A DNA stretch of 64,000 nt from Cellulomonas sp. URHD0024 (GTDB taxonomy: Bacteria > Actinomycetota > Actinomycetes > Actinomycetales > Cellulomonadaceae): NCBI RefSeq assembly GCF_000426185.1, contig NZ_AUEW01000001.1, positions 930,001 through 994,000 on the forward strand. The letters run 5' to 3'. Positions within the stretch are counted from its first letter, which is position 1. Each line of letters opens with the position of its first letter. A program made the position numbers and the translations under genes. Shown here piece after piece: positions 15,051-22,922 of this stretch. Below the pieces are notes generated by a model, which did no database searches, was not told the DNA's origin, and saw only the letters and a list, made by a program, of their open reading frames with translations.

Positions 15051-17045
15051 TCAGCTGCTCAGAGCCGTGATCGTGAGCGTCGCGCGGTACGAGCCCTTGG
15101 TGACGTCGCCCGGGATCTTGAGGTCGAGGTCGGCGCCGAGCTTGGCCGTCCCCTTGTCGTGACCCTGGCTTGCGGAACCGAGGCCACGCGAGACCGAGAG
15201 CCCGCTGCCACCACCGGCGTAGCCGGAGACGACCGACTCACCGGCCGTCGCACCCGCGCCGGGCTGGACGACCTTGGGAGTCCAGCCGAGGTTGGCGCCC
15301 GAGAACGTCTTGGTGCCGTCCTTGAAGTCGCCGACCGAGGCGGACACGGACCACGGCGCGTGCGAGCGACGCGAGTCCGTCACGGTGATCGGGTTGATCT
15401 GGCCGGCCGCCTCGAAGTAGTCGCCGCCGTGCTCGACCGCGGTACCGAGGTCGACCAGCCCGTTGTAGCCGTCGATCGTCCAGCCGAACTCACCGGGGGC
15501 GGCGTCGGGCACCGCGACCTGGAGGTGCTGACCGGCGCCCTGGTACGGGTGCACGGTGACCGAGTCGACGAGCGAACCGACCGGCTGGGCGGGCGAGGAG
15601 CCGTTGTTCGGCCCGCACCAGGCCACCTTGGCGAGCTCGACGGCCGCGTTCGGCGCCGAGCAGTCGCCGCTGCGCACGTTCTCGACGACGAGCTTGTCGC
15701 TGCGGACCTCGACCTTGACGTAGGACCGCACGTGCTCCTGGTTCTGGACCGAGTTGTACCAGTAGCTGCTCGGGTTCAGGGGGTCGGCACCGTTGCCGGC
15801 ACCGCTCGTGCCCGTGCCGTCGGGAGCCGTGAGGTCGTAGTACTTGGAGCCCGAGGCCGAGTTGGCGGTGACGTACAGGACGCCGCCGGGCCCCGGGTAC
15901 ACGTCCGCCTGACCAGGCTGCTCTGCGGGATCCGCCTTCGCGCCGTTCTTGTTCAGGTAGCTGCGCGAATAGCTGTGGTCGTGGCCCTGCAGGACCAGGT
16001 CGACGCCAAGGTTGGAGAACGTCGTCGGGAAGTCGACGCGACGGACCTTGGCGTCCGTGTCCTTCGCGTGGTCGGCCGGCGAGTAGATCGAGTGGTGGTA
16101 GACGAGGACCTTGTACTTGGCCTCCGCGCCGTGCTGGTTGATGACGTCGGTGACGTACGCGAGGTGCGCCGCGTCGCCGCCACCGCCTGTGGCCGTGCTG
16201 TAGGAGTTACTGTTCAGGTCGATGAACAGGACGTCCTTGTAGAGGTACCAGTAGTCGCCGCCCGACGCGGTCCCCGCTGGGTTGCCGTTCGAGTAGAGCG
16301 CCCCCGAGCGGTCGGTGTTCGGTGTGTACAGGTGCTGCTCGTACGCCTTGCCACCGACGTCGTGGTTGCCGATCGTCGCGGCCCACGGGTACTGGCGCAG
16401 CTTCTCGGGCGCGAGGAACGCCGTCCACTGCGCCTCGGTGTTGGCCGTCTCGACCTGGTCACCGCCGGAGACGAGGAGCTCGGCGTTCGGGTTGGCCGCG
16501 AGCGACACGTTCAGCGTGTCCTCCCAGCCGGCCTGGTCCTTGGCCGTGTCGCCGGACGAGCCGATCTGCGGGTCGCCGTAGAACAGGAAGTCGTAGTCGC
16601 CGTCGAACGACTGCGTCCTGAAGGAGTAGGTCGGCGACCAGCTGCCGGCCGAGCCGACGCGGTAGGAGTAGACCGTGTTCTCGGCCAGACCGGCGAGCGT
16701 CGCGTGGCGGTTGAACCCGCCGCTGGAGGCGATGTTGGCGCTGCCGACGCCCGCGACGGTGACGGCGCTCGCCGGGAAGTCACCGGCCACGAGCGACGAC
16801 GTGGGGGCGAGCTGGACGCTCTGCGCGGCGTCGACCGAGGTGTACCAGGTCACGACGCGCTGCGCCTCATCGGCACCGACACCGAGGACGATTCCCGTGA
16901 GGTTGGCGGGGCCGTCGGCCATGGCGGGCGTGGCGAGGGCGAAGCCGCCGAAGGCGCACGTGGCGCCGACTGCGAGGGCGGTGAGTCGTACCGACATCCG
17001 GTGCCGGGCTGCCCGGCGCTCGGGTGTCACGCTGTTCGAAGGCAT
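15051..17045 (-). CDS. Secreted metallophosphoesterase with C-terminal WxL-like domain
   Basis: 664 residues. Signal peptide (about 15-42), an N-terminal Fn3-like purple-acid-phosphatase domain, and a calcineurin-type phosphoesterase core with all metal motifs: 'FYGDPQIG', 'SGGDQVE', 'IGNHDVGG', 'VYHHSIYS' and 'LQGHDHSYSR'. After about residue 430 an Ig-like segment leads to a C-terminal WxL-type domain ('APWSVSASVGDFKDG', 'LGWTPKVV', 'LDLKIPGDVTKGSYRATLTI'). It would hydrolyse phosphate esters outside the cell while being bound to the wall through the WxL domain and its DUF916 partner 93 bp downstream. I chose the ATG at 17045 (AGGAGA 13 nt upstream); an ATG 16 codons further in would still leave the signal peptide. 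Confidence 0.88.
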   Translation of the reverse strand: MPSNSVTPERRAARHRMSVRLTALAVGATCAFGGFALATPAMADGPANLTGIVLGVGADEAQRVVTWYTSVDAAQSVQLAPTSSLVAGDFPASAVTVAGVGSANIASSGGFNRHATLAGLAENTVYSYRVGSAGSWSPTYSFRTQSFDGDYDFLFYGDPQIGSSGDTAKDQAGWEDTLNVSLAANPNAELLVSGGDQVETANTEAQWTAFLAPEKLRQYPWAATIGNHDVGGKAYEQHLYTPNTDRSGALYSNGNPAGTASGGDYWYLYKDVLFIDLNSNSYSTATGGGGDAAHLAYVTDVINQHGAEAKYKVLVYHHSIYSPADHAKDTDAKVRRVDFPTTFSNLGVDLVLQGHDHSYSRSYLNKNGAKADPAEQPGQADVYPGPGGVLYVTANSASGSKYYDLTAPDGTGTSGAGNGADPLNPSSYWYNSVQNQEHVRSYVKVEVRSDKLVVENVRSGDCSAPNAAVELAKVAWCGPNNGSSPAQPVGSLVDSVTVHPYQGAGQHLQVAVPDAAPGEFGWTIDGYNGLVDLGTAVEHGGDYFEAAGQINPITVTDSRRSHAPWSVSASVGDFKDGTKTFSGANLGWTPKVVQPGAGATAGESVVSGYAGGGSGLSVSRGLGSASQGHDKGTAKLGADLDLKIPGDVTKGSYRATLTITALSS

Positions 17046-17175
17046 GCGTCGTCCGTTCTCTCCTGGGAGGGGCCTGTGTGGCGCCCCCCAACGTGTCGAG
17101 GGCAGATGAACTCGACGCAAACCAGGACGACCCGGGAGGTTGCCCACGCCGGAACGGTTGCCTCAGGTTCCGATC

Positions 17176-18387
17176 TCACGACAGACCGAGCAGACGCTCC
17201 GTGAACCACACGAGACCCAGCACGGTCACGCCAGCGGCGACCAGCCCGGTGATCCACAGCCCGACCCGCGGCACGCGGTACCGCGTCATGGTGAGCGCCG
17301 GGAAGAGGAGCAGGATCAGCGAGAGCTGCACGGCCTCGATGCCGACGTTGAAGACGAGCAACGACCACAGCAGCGTCCAGGACCAGGCCTCGTCGATGCC
17401 GAGGGCACTGGCGAAGCCCAGGCCGTGCACCAGTCCGAAGCAGAAGACGACGCCCAGCCGCAGCCAACCGGCCCGGTCCAGTCCGAGAGGGCCCCCGTGG
17501 GCGGTGTCGATCTCGGCGGCACGGTCGCCGTGCTTCCAGATCCGGTAGAGGTACCAGCCGGCCACGACGGCGATCGACAGGGCGATGATCGGCTCCACCA
17601 CCCGCGCGGGGACGGTCACCAGCCCGGTCGCGGCGAGGATGAACGTGATCGAGTGCGCCAGCGTGAACGTCGTCGCCGCGAGCACCACCTCGCGCAGCCC
17701 CCGCGAGCCGGCGATGAGGGCGAGCAGGAACACGATGTGGTCGAGGCCTGTGAGCAGGTGCTCCGCGCCGAGGTGGAAGAACTCCCAGAACCGCTCGCCG
17801 GTCGTCTGCTCGGTAGAGAACGTCGGGCGGGCGCCGTCGACCGCGGCGCTGCCGTGCTGGCCGTCCAGGTCGTAGGTCACGATGGTCTTGGCGTCCCGGA
17901 CGTAGCCCTCGTCGTCGCCGAACAGGGTCGCCGTCACCTCGTGCGCACCGTCGGACGTCGCGCACTGGTGGTCGAGAACGAGCACGGCGTAGGGCACGCC
18001 CTCGCGTTGCGTGATCGTCACGCCTCCCACCTGCGCCGGGGCGCAGGTCTGGTCCGCCGACGAGACCGAGAAGCGTTCCGTCACGTACGCGAGCACGGCG
18101 TCGGCGTGCCCGGCGAGCGCCGCGGCCTCTTCCCCTACGTCGCCGTCGTCGAACGCCGCCGTACCGTCCTGGAAGAGCGCGTCGTCGTGCTCGGCGTCGG
18201 CGGCGGACACGACCAGCAGGTCGTACTCGAGCCCGAGCTCGGTGCGTACCTGTCCCCTGTGCGGGGACGTGACGTCGACGAAGACGCTCGTGCTGAACCC
18301 GTGCGCAGCGGCGGGCGCACTGCCGAGGGCCGCGAGCCCGAGCAGTGCGAGACAGACGAGGACGGACCGCCGGGCGGCGCGGGACAT
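17176..18387 (-). CDS. HupE/UreJ-like membrane protein with extracellular N-terminal domain
   Basis: 403 residues: signal peptide, about 180 extracellular residues with two Cys ('TCAPAQ', 'HQCATS'), then 6 membrane helices. The membrane part carries the HupE/UreJ_2 signatures 'FFHLGAEHLLTGLDHIVFLL', 'TTFTLAHSITFILA' and 'FCFGLVHGLGFASAL', with conserved His residues in the helices. HupE/UreJ proteins are linked with nickel or cobalt handling for hydrogenase or urease. This long two-domain subtype is common without either enzyme, and neither is found here, so metal transport is only a suggestion. AAGGAG lies 5 nt before the ATG. It precedes the WxL phosphoesterase on the same strand (130-bp gap). 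Confidence 0.85.
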   Translation of the reverse strand: MSRAARRSVLVCLALLGLAALGSAPAAAHGFSTSVFVDVTSPHRGQVRTELGLEYDLLVVSAADAEHDDALFQDGTAAFDDGDVGEEAAALAGHADAVLAYVTERFSVSSADQTCAPAQVGGVTITQREGVPYAVLVLDHQCATSDGAHEVTATLFGDDEGYVRDAKTIVTYDLDGQHGSAAVDGARPTFSTEQTTGERFWEFFHLGAEHLLTGLDHIVFLLALIAGSRGLREVVLAATTFTLAHSITFILAATGLVTVPARVVEPIIALSIAVVAGWYLYRIWKHGDRAAEIDTAHGGPLGLDRAGWLRLGVVFCFGLVHGLGFASALGIDEAWSWTLLWSLLVFNVGIEAVQLSLILLLFPALTMTRYRVPRVGLWITGLVAAGVTVLGLVWFTERLLGLS

Positions 18388-18548
18388 GGGAGCTCCTTCG
18401 GGACGGCCAGCGAACCGTCCACCGTCCCGGTGAACGCAAGGCGGACCGTTGACGAACGCCCGCGGAACGTCCGTTCCCTGCCGGTGAGCCGGTCGCCGAC
18501 GTGGGCTAGGAAGGACCCCTCACCTCCGCTCACGAAGGACGATCCCGC

Positions 18549-19211
18549 TTGCGCTCACGAGTTCGCACCGCCTGCTCCCTGGCTGTGGCAACGGTCCTGC
18601 TCGCGGGTTGCGGCGGTGCCGACGGATGGTCGGAGCCCCGCGACGCCCCGGCGGGCATCGGCACCCTCGGCGCCGGGTTCGTCCACCCGTCCGCACCGCC
18701 GAGCCCGGAGGCGACCATCTCTCCGCGGCCCGGCTCGTGGTCCGCCGTCCACCCCGCACCCGGATATCGCATCGTCCTGGTGAGTGCCGGCCACGAGGCG
18801 CCGACTCAGACCCTGGTCGACGCCGTGCTGGACTGGGCGGACGACGAGGACGTCGCACTCCGGACGGTCGCCGTCGACGCCGGCGACTACGTGGGAGGCA
18901 TCACGAAGGCGATGTCGATGCACCCCGACCTCGTCGTCACCGCGGGCGACGACCTCGTCGACCCCCTCGCCGTGATCACGGCCAACCACCTCGACCAGCA
19001 GTTCCTCGTCGTAGGCGCAGAGGTCGCCGAGCCGACGCACAACGTCACGGCCGTCGACTGGAGCGGGGCCTCGTTCCGCGGCGAGGGTCTGGGTACGTCC
19101 TCGACCTACGACGCCGACTCGTTCACGCCCGAGCGCAGCGCGGCCGCCATCCGGGCCGGGACCGCCGCGGTGCTCAACGGGGTGACGGGGATCGTCATCT
19201 GGGTCGACTAG
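18549..19211 (+). CDS. Lipoprotein with periplasmic-binding-like fold
   Basis: 220 residues from a TTG start with GAAGGA 10 nt upstream. The lipobox 'VLLAGC' places the acylated Cys near residue 21. A Pro/Ser-rich linker follows, then about 150 residues with alternating strand/helix pattern ('YRIVLVSAGHEAPTQTLVDA', 'HPDLVVTAGDDLVDPLAVIT', 'FLVVGAEVAEPTHNVTAVDW') resembling half of a BMP-type (basic membrane protein) ligand-binding fold. No transporter genes are adjacent, so a sensory or scavenging role is as likely as transport. It is divergent from the HupE-like gene. Specific ligand unknown. Confidence 0.75.
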   Translation: MRSRVRTACSLAVATVLLAGCGGADGWSEPRDAPAGIGTLGAGFVHPSAPPSPEATISPRPGSWSAVHPAPGYRIVLVSAGHEAPTQTLVDAVLDWADDEDVALRTVAVDAGDYVGGITKAMSMHPDLVVTAGDDLVDPLAVITANHLDQQFLVVGAEVAEPTHNVTAVDWSGASFRGEGLGTSSTYDADSFTPERSAAAIRAGTAAVLNGVTGIVIWVD

Positions 19212-19278
19212 AGGCACCGTCCGACGGCCGGCCCTGGACGGGTCCGACAGATCGTCGCCGACGCACTATCTTCGCGAC

Positions 19279-19698
19279 GTGATTCTCGTCGTCCTCGGAC
19301 TGGCCGTGCTCCTTCTCGGCATCACCGCCGCCGTCCAGGGCATGCGGCTCGTGAGCCGCGCCCGTGCCGTGCCCCGCGTCCGGGTGCCCGCCCTGCTGCT
19401 CGGGCGGATCCCCGCTCCGGGCGGCTGGGTCATGACCCTGGAGTTCCCCGGGCCGGACAACGCACCTCGGCGCGCCGACGTGTACGCGGCGGTCCGGACA
19501 GGTCTCGGCGCGACCCCGACGTTCGGCGGGTACGTCTACGTGAACCCGAACGACCTCGAGGACGTCAAGACGCGCCCGCAGGGCAAGGTCGGGCCGGGCT
19601 CCTGGTTGGCGATCGGCGGCATCGTGCTGATCGTCGTCGGAGTCGCGGGCATCGTCGCGGGCTCGATCATCAGGGGATTCGAGTCGCTGGGGACCTGA
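19279..19698 (+). CDS. DUF3592-type two-helix membrane protein
   Basis: 139 residues with a hydrophobic segment at the very N-terminus (2-20) and another near the C-terminus (about 108-130), enclosing a small extracytoplasmic beta-rich domain ('GWVMTLEFPGPDN', 'FGGYVYVNPNDLEDV'). This is the layout of DUF3592 proteins, whose function is unknown. The GTG start has no Shine-Dalgarno; TATCTT at 19267-19272 lies 6 nt before it, suggesting a leaderless transcript. Confidence 0.7.
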   Translation: MILVVLGLAVLLLGITAAVQGMRLVSRARAVPRVRVPALLLGRIPAPGGWVMTLEFPGPDNAPRRADVYAAVRTGLGATPTFGGYVYVNPNDLEDVKTRPQGKVGPGSWLAIGGIVLIVVGVAGIVAGSIIRGFESLGT

Positions 19699-19835
19699 GA
19701 CCGGACCCATCGACGCTCGGCCGGGCATCCATACAGGCACGGGCGGCGCATGAAGGCGGTCCCGCACCGTCGTCGCCGTCCCACGTACGGTGTTCTCGTG
19801 GCTCGACACGAACGCACCCGACCGACGGCGTCCGG

Positions 19836-20480
19836 ATGACCGGCGTCCTCGACACGCTCGCTGCCTACGGCGTCCTCCCGGTGGTCGTCATCGACCGCGC
19901 GCTCGACGCCGACTACCTGGCCGAGGCACTGGTCGGCGGAGGCCTGCCCCTCGCCGAGGTGACCCTCCGGACACCCGCGAGCCTCGACGCGATCCGCACC
20001 CTGGCCCTGCGCGCCGACACCCTGGTCGGTGCCGGCACGGTGCTCACGCCTACCCAGGTGGACCAGGCCGTGGACGCAGGGGCGGCCTTCGTCGCCTCGC
20101 CAGGGTTCTCGAGGCCCGTCGTGGAGCGGTGCGTCGAGCTGGGCGTTCCGGTGGTGCCCGGGACCGTGACGCCCACCGAGGTGATGGCGGCGCTCGACCT
20201 GGGGGTCTCGTGCGTGAACGTCTTCCCCGCGCATGCAGCCGGCGGGCCTCCGGCGGTCGCCGTACTGGGTGAGGTGTTCCCGGACCTGCGCATCATCGCC
20301 TCGGGTGGCATCGGACCCGACGACGCTGCCTCGTACCTCGCGCTGCCGCAGGTCGTCGCCGTCGGCGGGTCGTGGATGGTCCGGCGCACCTTGGTGCTGG
20401 CGCGAGAGGTCACGACGATCGCGCGGCTGTGCCGGGAGGCCGTGGAGCTCGTCGCCGGCGTCCGCAGCGCGTCTTCGTGA
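19836..20480 (+). CDS. KDPG/KHG aldolase-family protein lacking the Schiff-base lysine
   Basis: 214 residues, the usual length of Eda-type class I aldolases, which cleave 2-keto-3-deoxy-6-phosphogluconate to pyruvate and glyceraldehyde-3-phosphate. Family motifs are clear: 'EVTLRTPASLDAIRTL' with the general-base Glu, 'VGAGTVLTPTQVDQAVDAGA', 'ASPGFSRPVV', 'PGTVTPTEVMAAL', and 'VAVGGSWMV'. At the catalytic position, however, the usual F-K-F-F-P-A motif reads V-N-V-F-P-A: Asn128 (codon aac at 20217-20219) replaces the lysine that forms the imine. The phosphate-loop Thr is also changed ('IASGGIGPDD'). Classical aldolase activity is therefore doubtful. No other Entner-Doudoroff gene is nearby; the next gene is a phosphopantetheinyl transferase 78 bp downstream. 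Confidence 0.85.
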   Translation: MTGVLDTLAAYGVLPVVVIDRALDADYLAEALVGGGLPLAEVTLRTPASLDAIRTLALRADTLVGAGTVLTPTQVDQAVDAGAAFVASPGFSRPVVERCVELGVPVVPGTVTPTEVMAALDLGVSCVNVFPAHAAGGPPAVAVLGEVFPDLRIIASGGIGPDDAASYLALPQVVAVGGSWMVRRTLVLAREVTTIARLCREAVELVAGVRSASS

Positions 20481-20558
20481 CCGGTGCCGGCGTCCGCCGG
20501 CTCGTCGACGGCGCGAGCGTTCGCGGTGCGCGTCGACGCTGCCAGACTGGCGGGCGTG

Positions 20559-21185
20559 ATGGAGCAGGTGCTGCCCCCCGACGTCGTCGTCGACGAGCAT
20601 CGCGGGGACCCCGTGCCCGCCACCCTGTTTCCGGAGGAGGAGCTCGCAGTCGCGCGGGCCGTCCCCAGTCGTCGTACGGAGTACGCGGCGGTCCGGACCT
20701 GCGCGCGTGCCGCTCTGACACGGCTCGGCCCTGGTCCTGTCGCTGTGCCGTCCGCCCCCGACCGTGCTCCCATCTGGCCGCCGGGCGTCGTCGGCAGCAT
20801 GACCCACTGCGACGGCTTCCGGGCGGCCGCCGTCGCGCACGCCGACGCCTGGACCGGCATCGGGATCGACGCCGAGGTGCTGGAGCCTCTGCCGCCCGAG
20901 GTGCTGTCGCTCGTGATGAGCTCGGCAGAGCAGGCGGCCATCTCGGAGCTCGACCCGGTGATCTGCGCGGACCGCATCGTGTTCTCGGCGAAGGAGTCGG
21001 TGTACAAGGTCTGGTCGCCGATCACCAACGCGTGGCTCGGGTTCGAGCACGTGGAGGTGCGGATCGGTCCGGGCACGTTCACGGCACGTCTGCTGGTGCG
21101 GGGGCTCGGCACCGACCTGCTGCACGGACGGTGGGCAGTCGGCGACGGGCTCGTGGTCACCGCGGTGGCCCTTGCCCGGCCCTGA
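20559..21185 (+). CDS. 4'-phosphopantetheinyl transferase (EntD/Npt type)
   Basis: 208 residues. It transfers phosphopantetheine from CoA to a serine of acyl or peptidyl carrier proteins. The magnesium and CoA motifs are intact: 'GSMTHCDGFRAAAVA', 'GIGIDAE' and 'FSAKESVYKVW'. The N-terminus 'MEQVLPPDVVVDE' followed by 'LFPEEELAVARAVPSRRTEY' is typical, so I start at the ATG at 20559 although the frame is open from 20484. No PKS or NRPS genes lie in the window; the partner could be a carrier protein elsewhere. The 3' end forms one arm of the inverted repeat at 21176-21208. Confidence 0.9.
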   Translation: MEQVLPPDVVVDEHRGDPVPATLFPEEELAVARAVPSRRTEYAAVRTCARAALTRLGPGPVAVPSAPDRAPIWPPGVVGSMTHCDGFRAAAVAHADAWTGIGIDAEVLEPLPPEVLSLVMSSAEQAAISELDPVICADRIVFSAKESVYKVWSPITNAWLGFEHVEVRIGPGTFTARLLVRGLGTDLLHGRWAVGDGLVVTAVALARP

Positions 21186-21208
21186 CGACCTCGACCGATC
21201 AGGGCCGG
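21176..21208. terminator. Inverted repeat between convergent genes, likely bidirectional terminator
   Basis: CCGGCCCTGA (21176-21185, including the stop codon of the transferase gene) and TCAGGGCCGG (21199-21208) are perfect complements with a 13-nt loop. It sits between genes ending at 21185 (+) and 21222 (-). No T-run follows, as is usual in actinobacteria. Confidence 0.55.
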
Positions 21209-21221
21209 CCCCGGCGGCGCT

Positions 21222-21743
21222 TCACCAGCGGTGGGCGACGTCCACCACGAGCCGGGACGACGAACCGGGTCCGGCGAGCACCAGGACGCGGAACGGCAGT
21301 CGCGCCCGCAGCCCGACGCCCACGGTGGTGTAGCCCTCGAAGGTCCCTGCGTGCACGACCTGCCGGAACGTCGCGTACCCGGACACGTTGCTCAGCTCGA
21401 GCCGGTTGGCGGGGGCCCAGCTGTTCGCCGGGTCGTTCACCGTGATCTGCAACGCGGCCGCGCCGCGGGTCGGGATGACCGCACCCGAGGCGTCCTGGGT
21501 GATGTGCGGGACGTACCGGACCGTGTACCCGCCGACGCGGCCCGCGACGTCGATCACGAGCCGGTCGTAGCAGGTGTGCTGCCCGGTCCGGAGGTTGGTC
21601 ACCGGAGCCTGGGAGAGGCCCGGTGCGGACTTCTGGAGCGAGCCCCACGTGATCCCGCAGTACGGTGCCGCACTCGCGGGCGACACCGGCAGCACCACGA
21701 ACGCGGCCAGCAGGAGAACGACCGACAGGAATGCACGGCGCAT
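21222..21743 (-). CDS. Secreted AMIN-like domain protein
   Basis: 173 residues with a signal peptide (1-28, 'LLLAAFVVLPVSPASA'). The mature part begins 'APYCGITWGS' and contains 'TCYDRLVIDVAG', 'YTVRYVP' and 'SSRLVVDVAHRW', the pattern of the small AMIN-like domain found in many actinobacterial exported proteins; two Cys could form a disulfide. AMIN domains target proteins to the cell wall in other bacteria, but for stand-alone versions no role is established. GAGGGGG lies 7 nt before the ATG at 21743. Confidence 0.82.
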   Translation of the reverse strand: MRRAFLSVVLLLAAFVVLPVSPASAAPYCGITWGSLQKSAPGLSQAPVTNLRTGQHTCYDRLVIDVAGRVGGYTVRYVPHITQDASGAVIPTRGAAALQITVNDPANSWAPANRLELSNVSGYATFRQVVHAGTFEGYTTVGVGLRARLPFRVLVLAGPGSSSRLVVDVAHRW

Positions 21744-21938
21744 GGCACGACCCCCTCGTCGTCGGGGCATCACGACCCGATGCCCGTCCCTGCCAGGGTA
21801 GGTCCGCCGAACGCGGTCAGATCGGGTGAAAACGGTCGCGGGGGCTCCTGGGACCTTCGTCCACCAGCAGGCGGAGCATGTGACCCACGTGGCAGTCTCG
21901 ATGTGTCCGGTGAGGATCGCGCGCGGGAGGGCCACGGC

Positions 21939-22922
21939 ATGGACGTCCACCTGATCGCCGACGACGGCGTCCGCGACTGCACGCCCGACGAGCTGCCCGC
22001 CCTGCTGGCGGCGAAGCGCGGGATCATCTGGGTCGACGTCCCGGAGTGGGACGCGGAGAGCGCCGGAATCCTCTCGACCGTGTTCGGTGTGCACCCGCTC
22101 GCCCTGCACGACCTGGAGGTCCGCAACCGGCTGCCCAAGCTGCACGCCTACCCGAACTCGCTCCTGCTGGTGCTGCACGCCCCCGAGCGGGGCGCGGCCG
22201 GGCACGTGCACCACGTCGAGCTCGACCGGATCGTCGGACCGCGCTACCTGGTCACGGTGCACGGGCCCGTCAACCCTGCGGTCTCCCGCGAGGTCATGCT
22301 GCGGGACACCGACGAGGTCCTCGCTCGCATCCGGTCGGGTCGGTTGCGCCCGCGGACCTCGTTCGACATCTCGCACGCGATCGTCTCGACGCTGACCCGG
22401 CACATGGAGCGGTTCGTCGAGGAGCTCACGTCCGACGTCTGGGACCTCGAGCTGCGCGTGACGCACGGCGCGCTCGGCGACCCGGAGAAGTTCCTCGACG
22501 AGATGTTCCGCACGCGCCACGGCCTGCTCGCCGTCCGCACCATCGCCGCCCAGACCGCCCAGATCTACCGGCGCGTCTCCGGCATCTCGCGCGCCGTCCC
22601 CGAGGAGAGCAGGCATCTCGTCGTCGACCTCATCGACCAGTTCGACCGCATCGCTGCGCTGGCCGGCGAGGAGAAGGACTACCTCCAGGGCGTCATCGAG
22701 TTCTACCGGACGCGCACCGACACCAAGATGACGATCGCGGCCGAACGGTTGGCGGTGATCGCGGTGGTCACGCTGCCGATCACGGCTCTCGCCTCGGTCC
22801 TCGGCATGAACATGATCGTCAACAGCCACACCACCCCGGTCCCCCTGGCGTGGGCGCTGGGGATCATGCTGGCGATGTCGGCGGGACTTCTGTACTGGGC
22901 GAAACGCCAGGGCTGGTGGTGA
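21939..22922 (+). CDS. corA: CorA-family magnesium/divalent cation channel
   Basis: 327 residues. The N-terminal two thirds are cytoplasmic alpha/beta and long helices ('FDISHAIVSTLTRHMERFVE'), and the C-terminus has the two helices of the CorA pore: 'ERLAVIAVVTLPITALASVL' followed by the signature GMN ('LGMNMIVNS') and a second span, with a short 'YWAKRQGWW' tail. CorA pentamers conduct Mg2+ or Co2+ passively. GGGAGGG lies 7 nt before the ATG. The 3' end overlaps the convergent hydrolase gene by 59 nt. Confidence 0.92.
   Translation: MDVHLIADDGVRDCTPDELPALLAAKRGIIWVDVPEWDAESAGILSTVFGVHPLALHDLEVRNRLPKLHAYPNSLLLVLHAPERGAAGHVHHVELDRIVGPRYLVTVHGPVNPAVSREVMLRDTDEVLARIRSGRLRPRTSFDISHAIVSTLTRHMERFVEELTSDVWDLELRVTHGALGDPEKFLDEMFRTRHGLLAVRTIAAQTAQIYRRVSGISRAVPEESRHLVVDLIDQFDRIAALAGEEKDYLQGVIEFYRTRTDTKMTIAAERLAVIAVVTLPITALASVLGMNMIVNSHTTPVPLAWALGIMLAMSAGLLYWAKRQGWW

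Noticed and set aside
17033..17048. Another LexA-like site near TGTTCGAAGGCATGC
   Set aside because: Only one half-site is present; the second half has no match to GTTCGA.
13839..17204. A 1121-codon plus-strand frame opposite serpin, DUF916 and phosphoesterase genes
   Set aside because: It runs across three well-supported genes and two intergenic gaps, and its translation has no recognisable domain.
21744..21938. Magnesium riboswitch (M-box or similar) before corA
   Set aside because: No conserved core of a known metal riboswitch could be recognised in this 195-bp gap.
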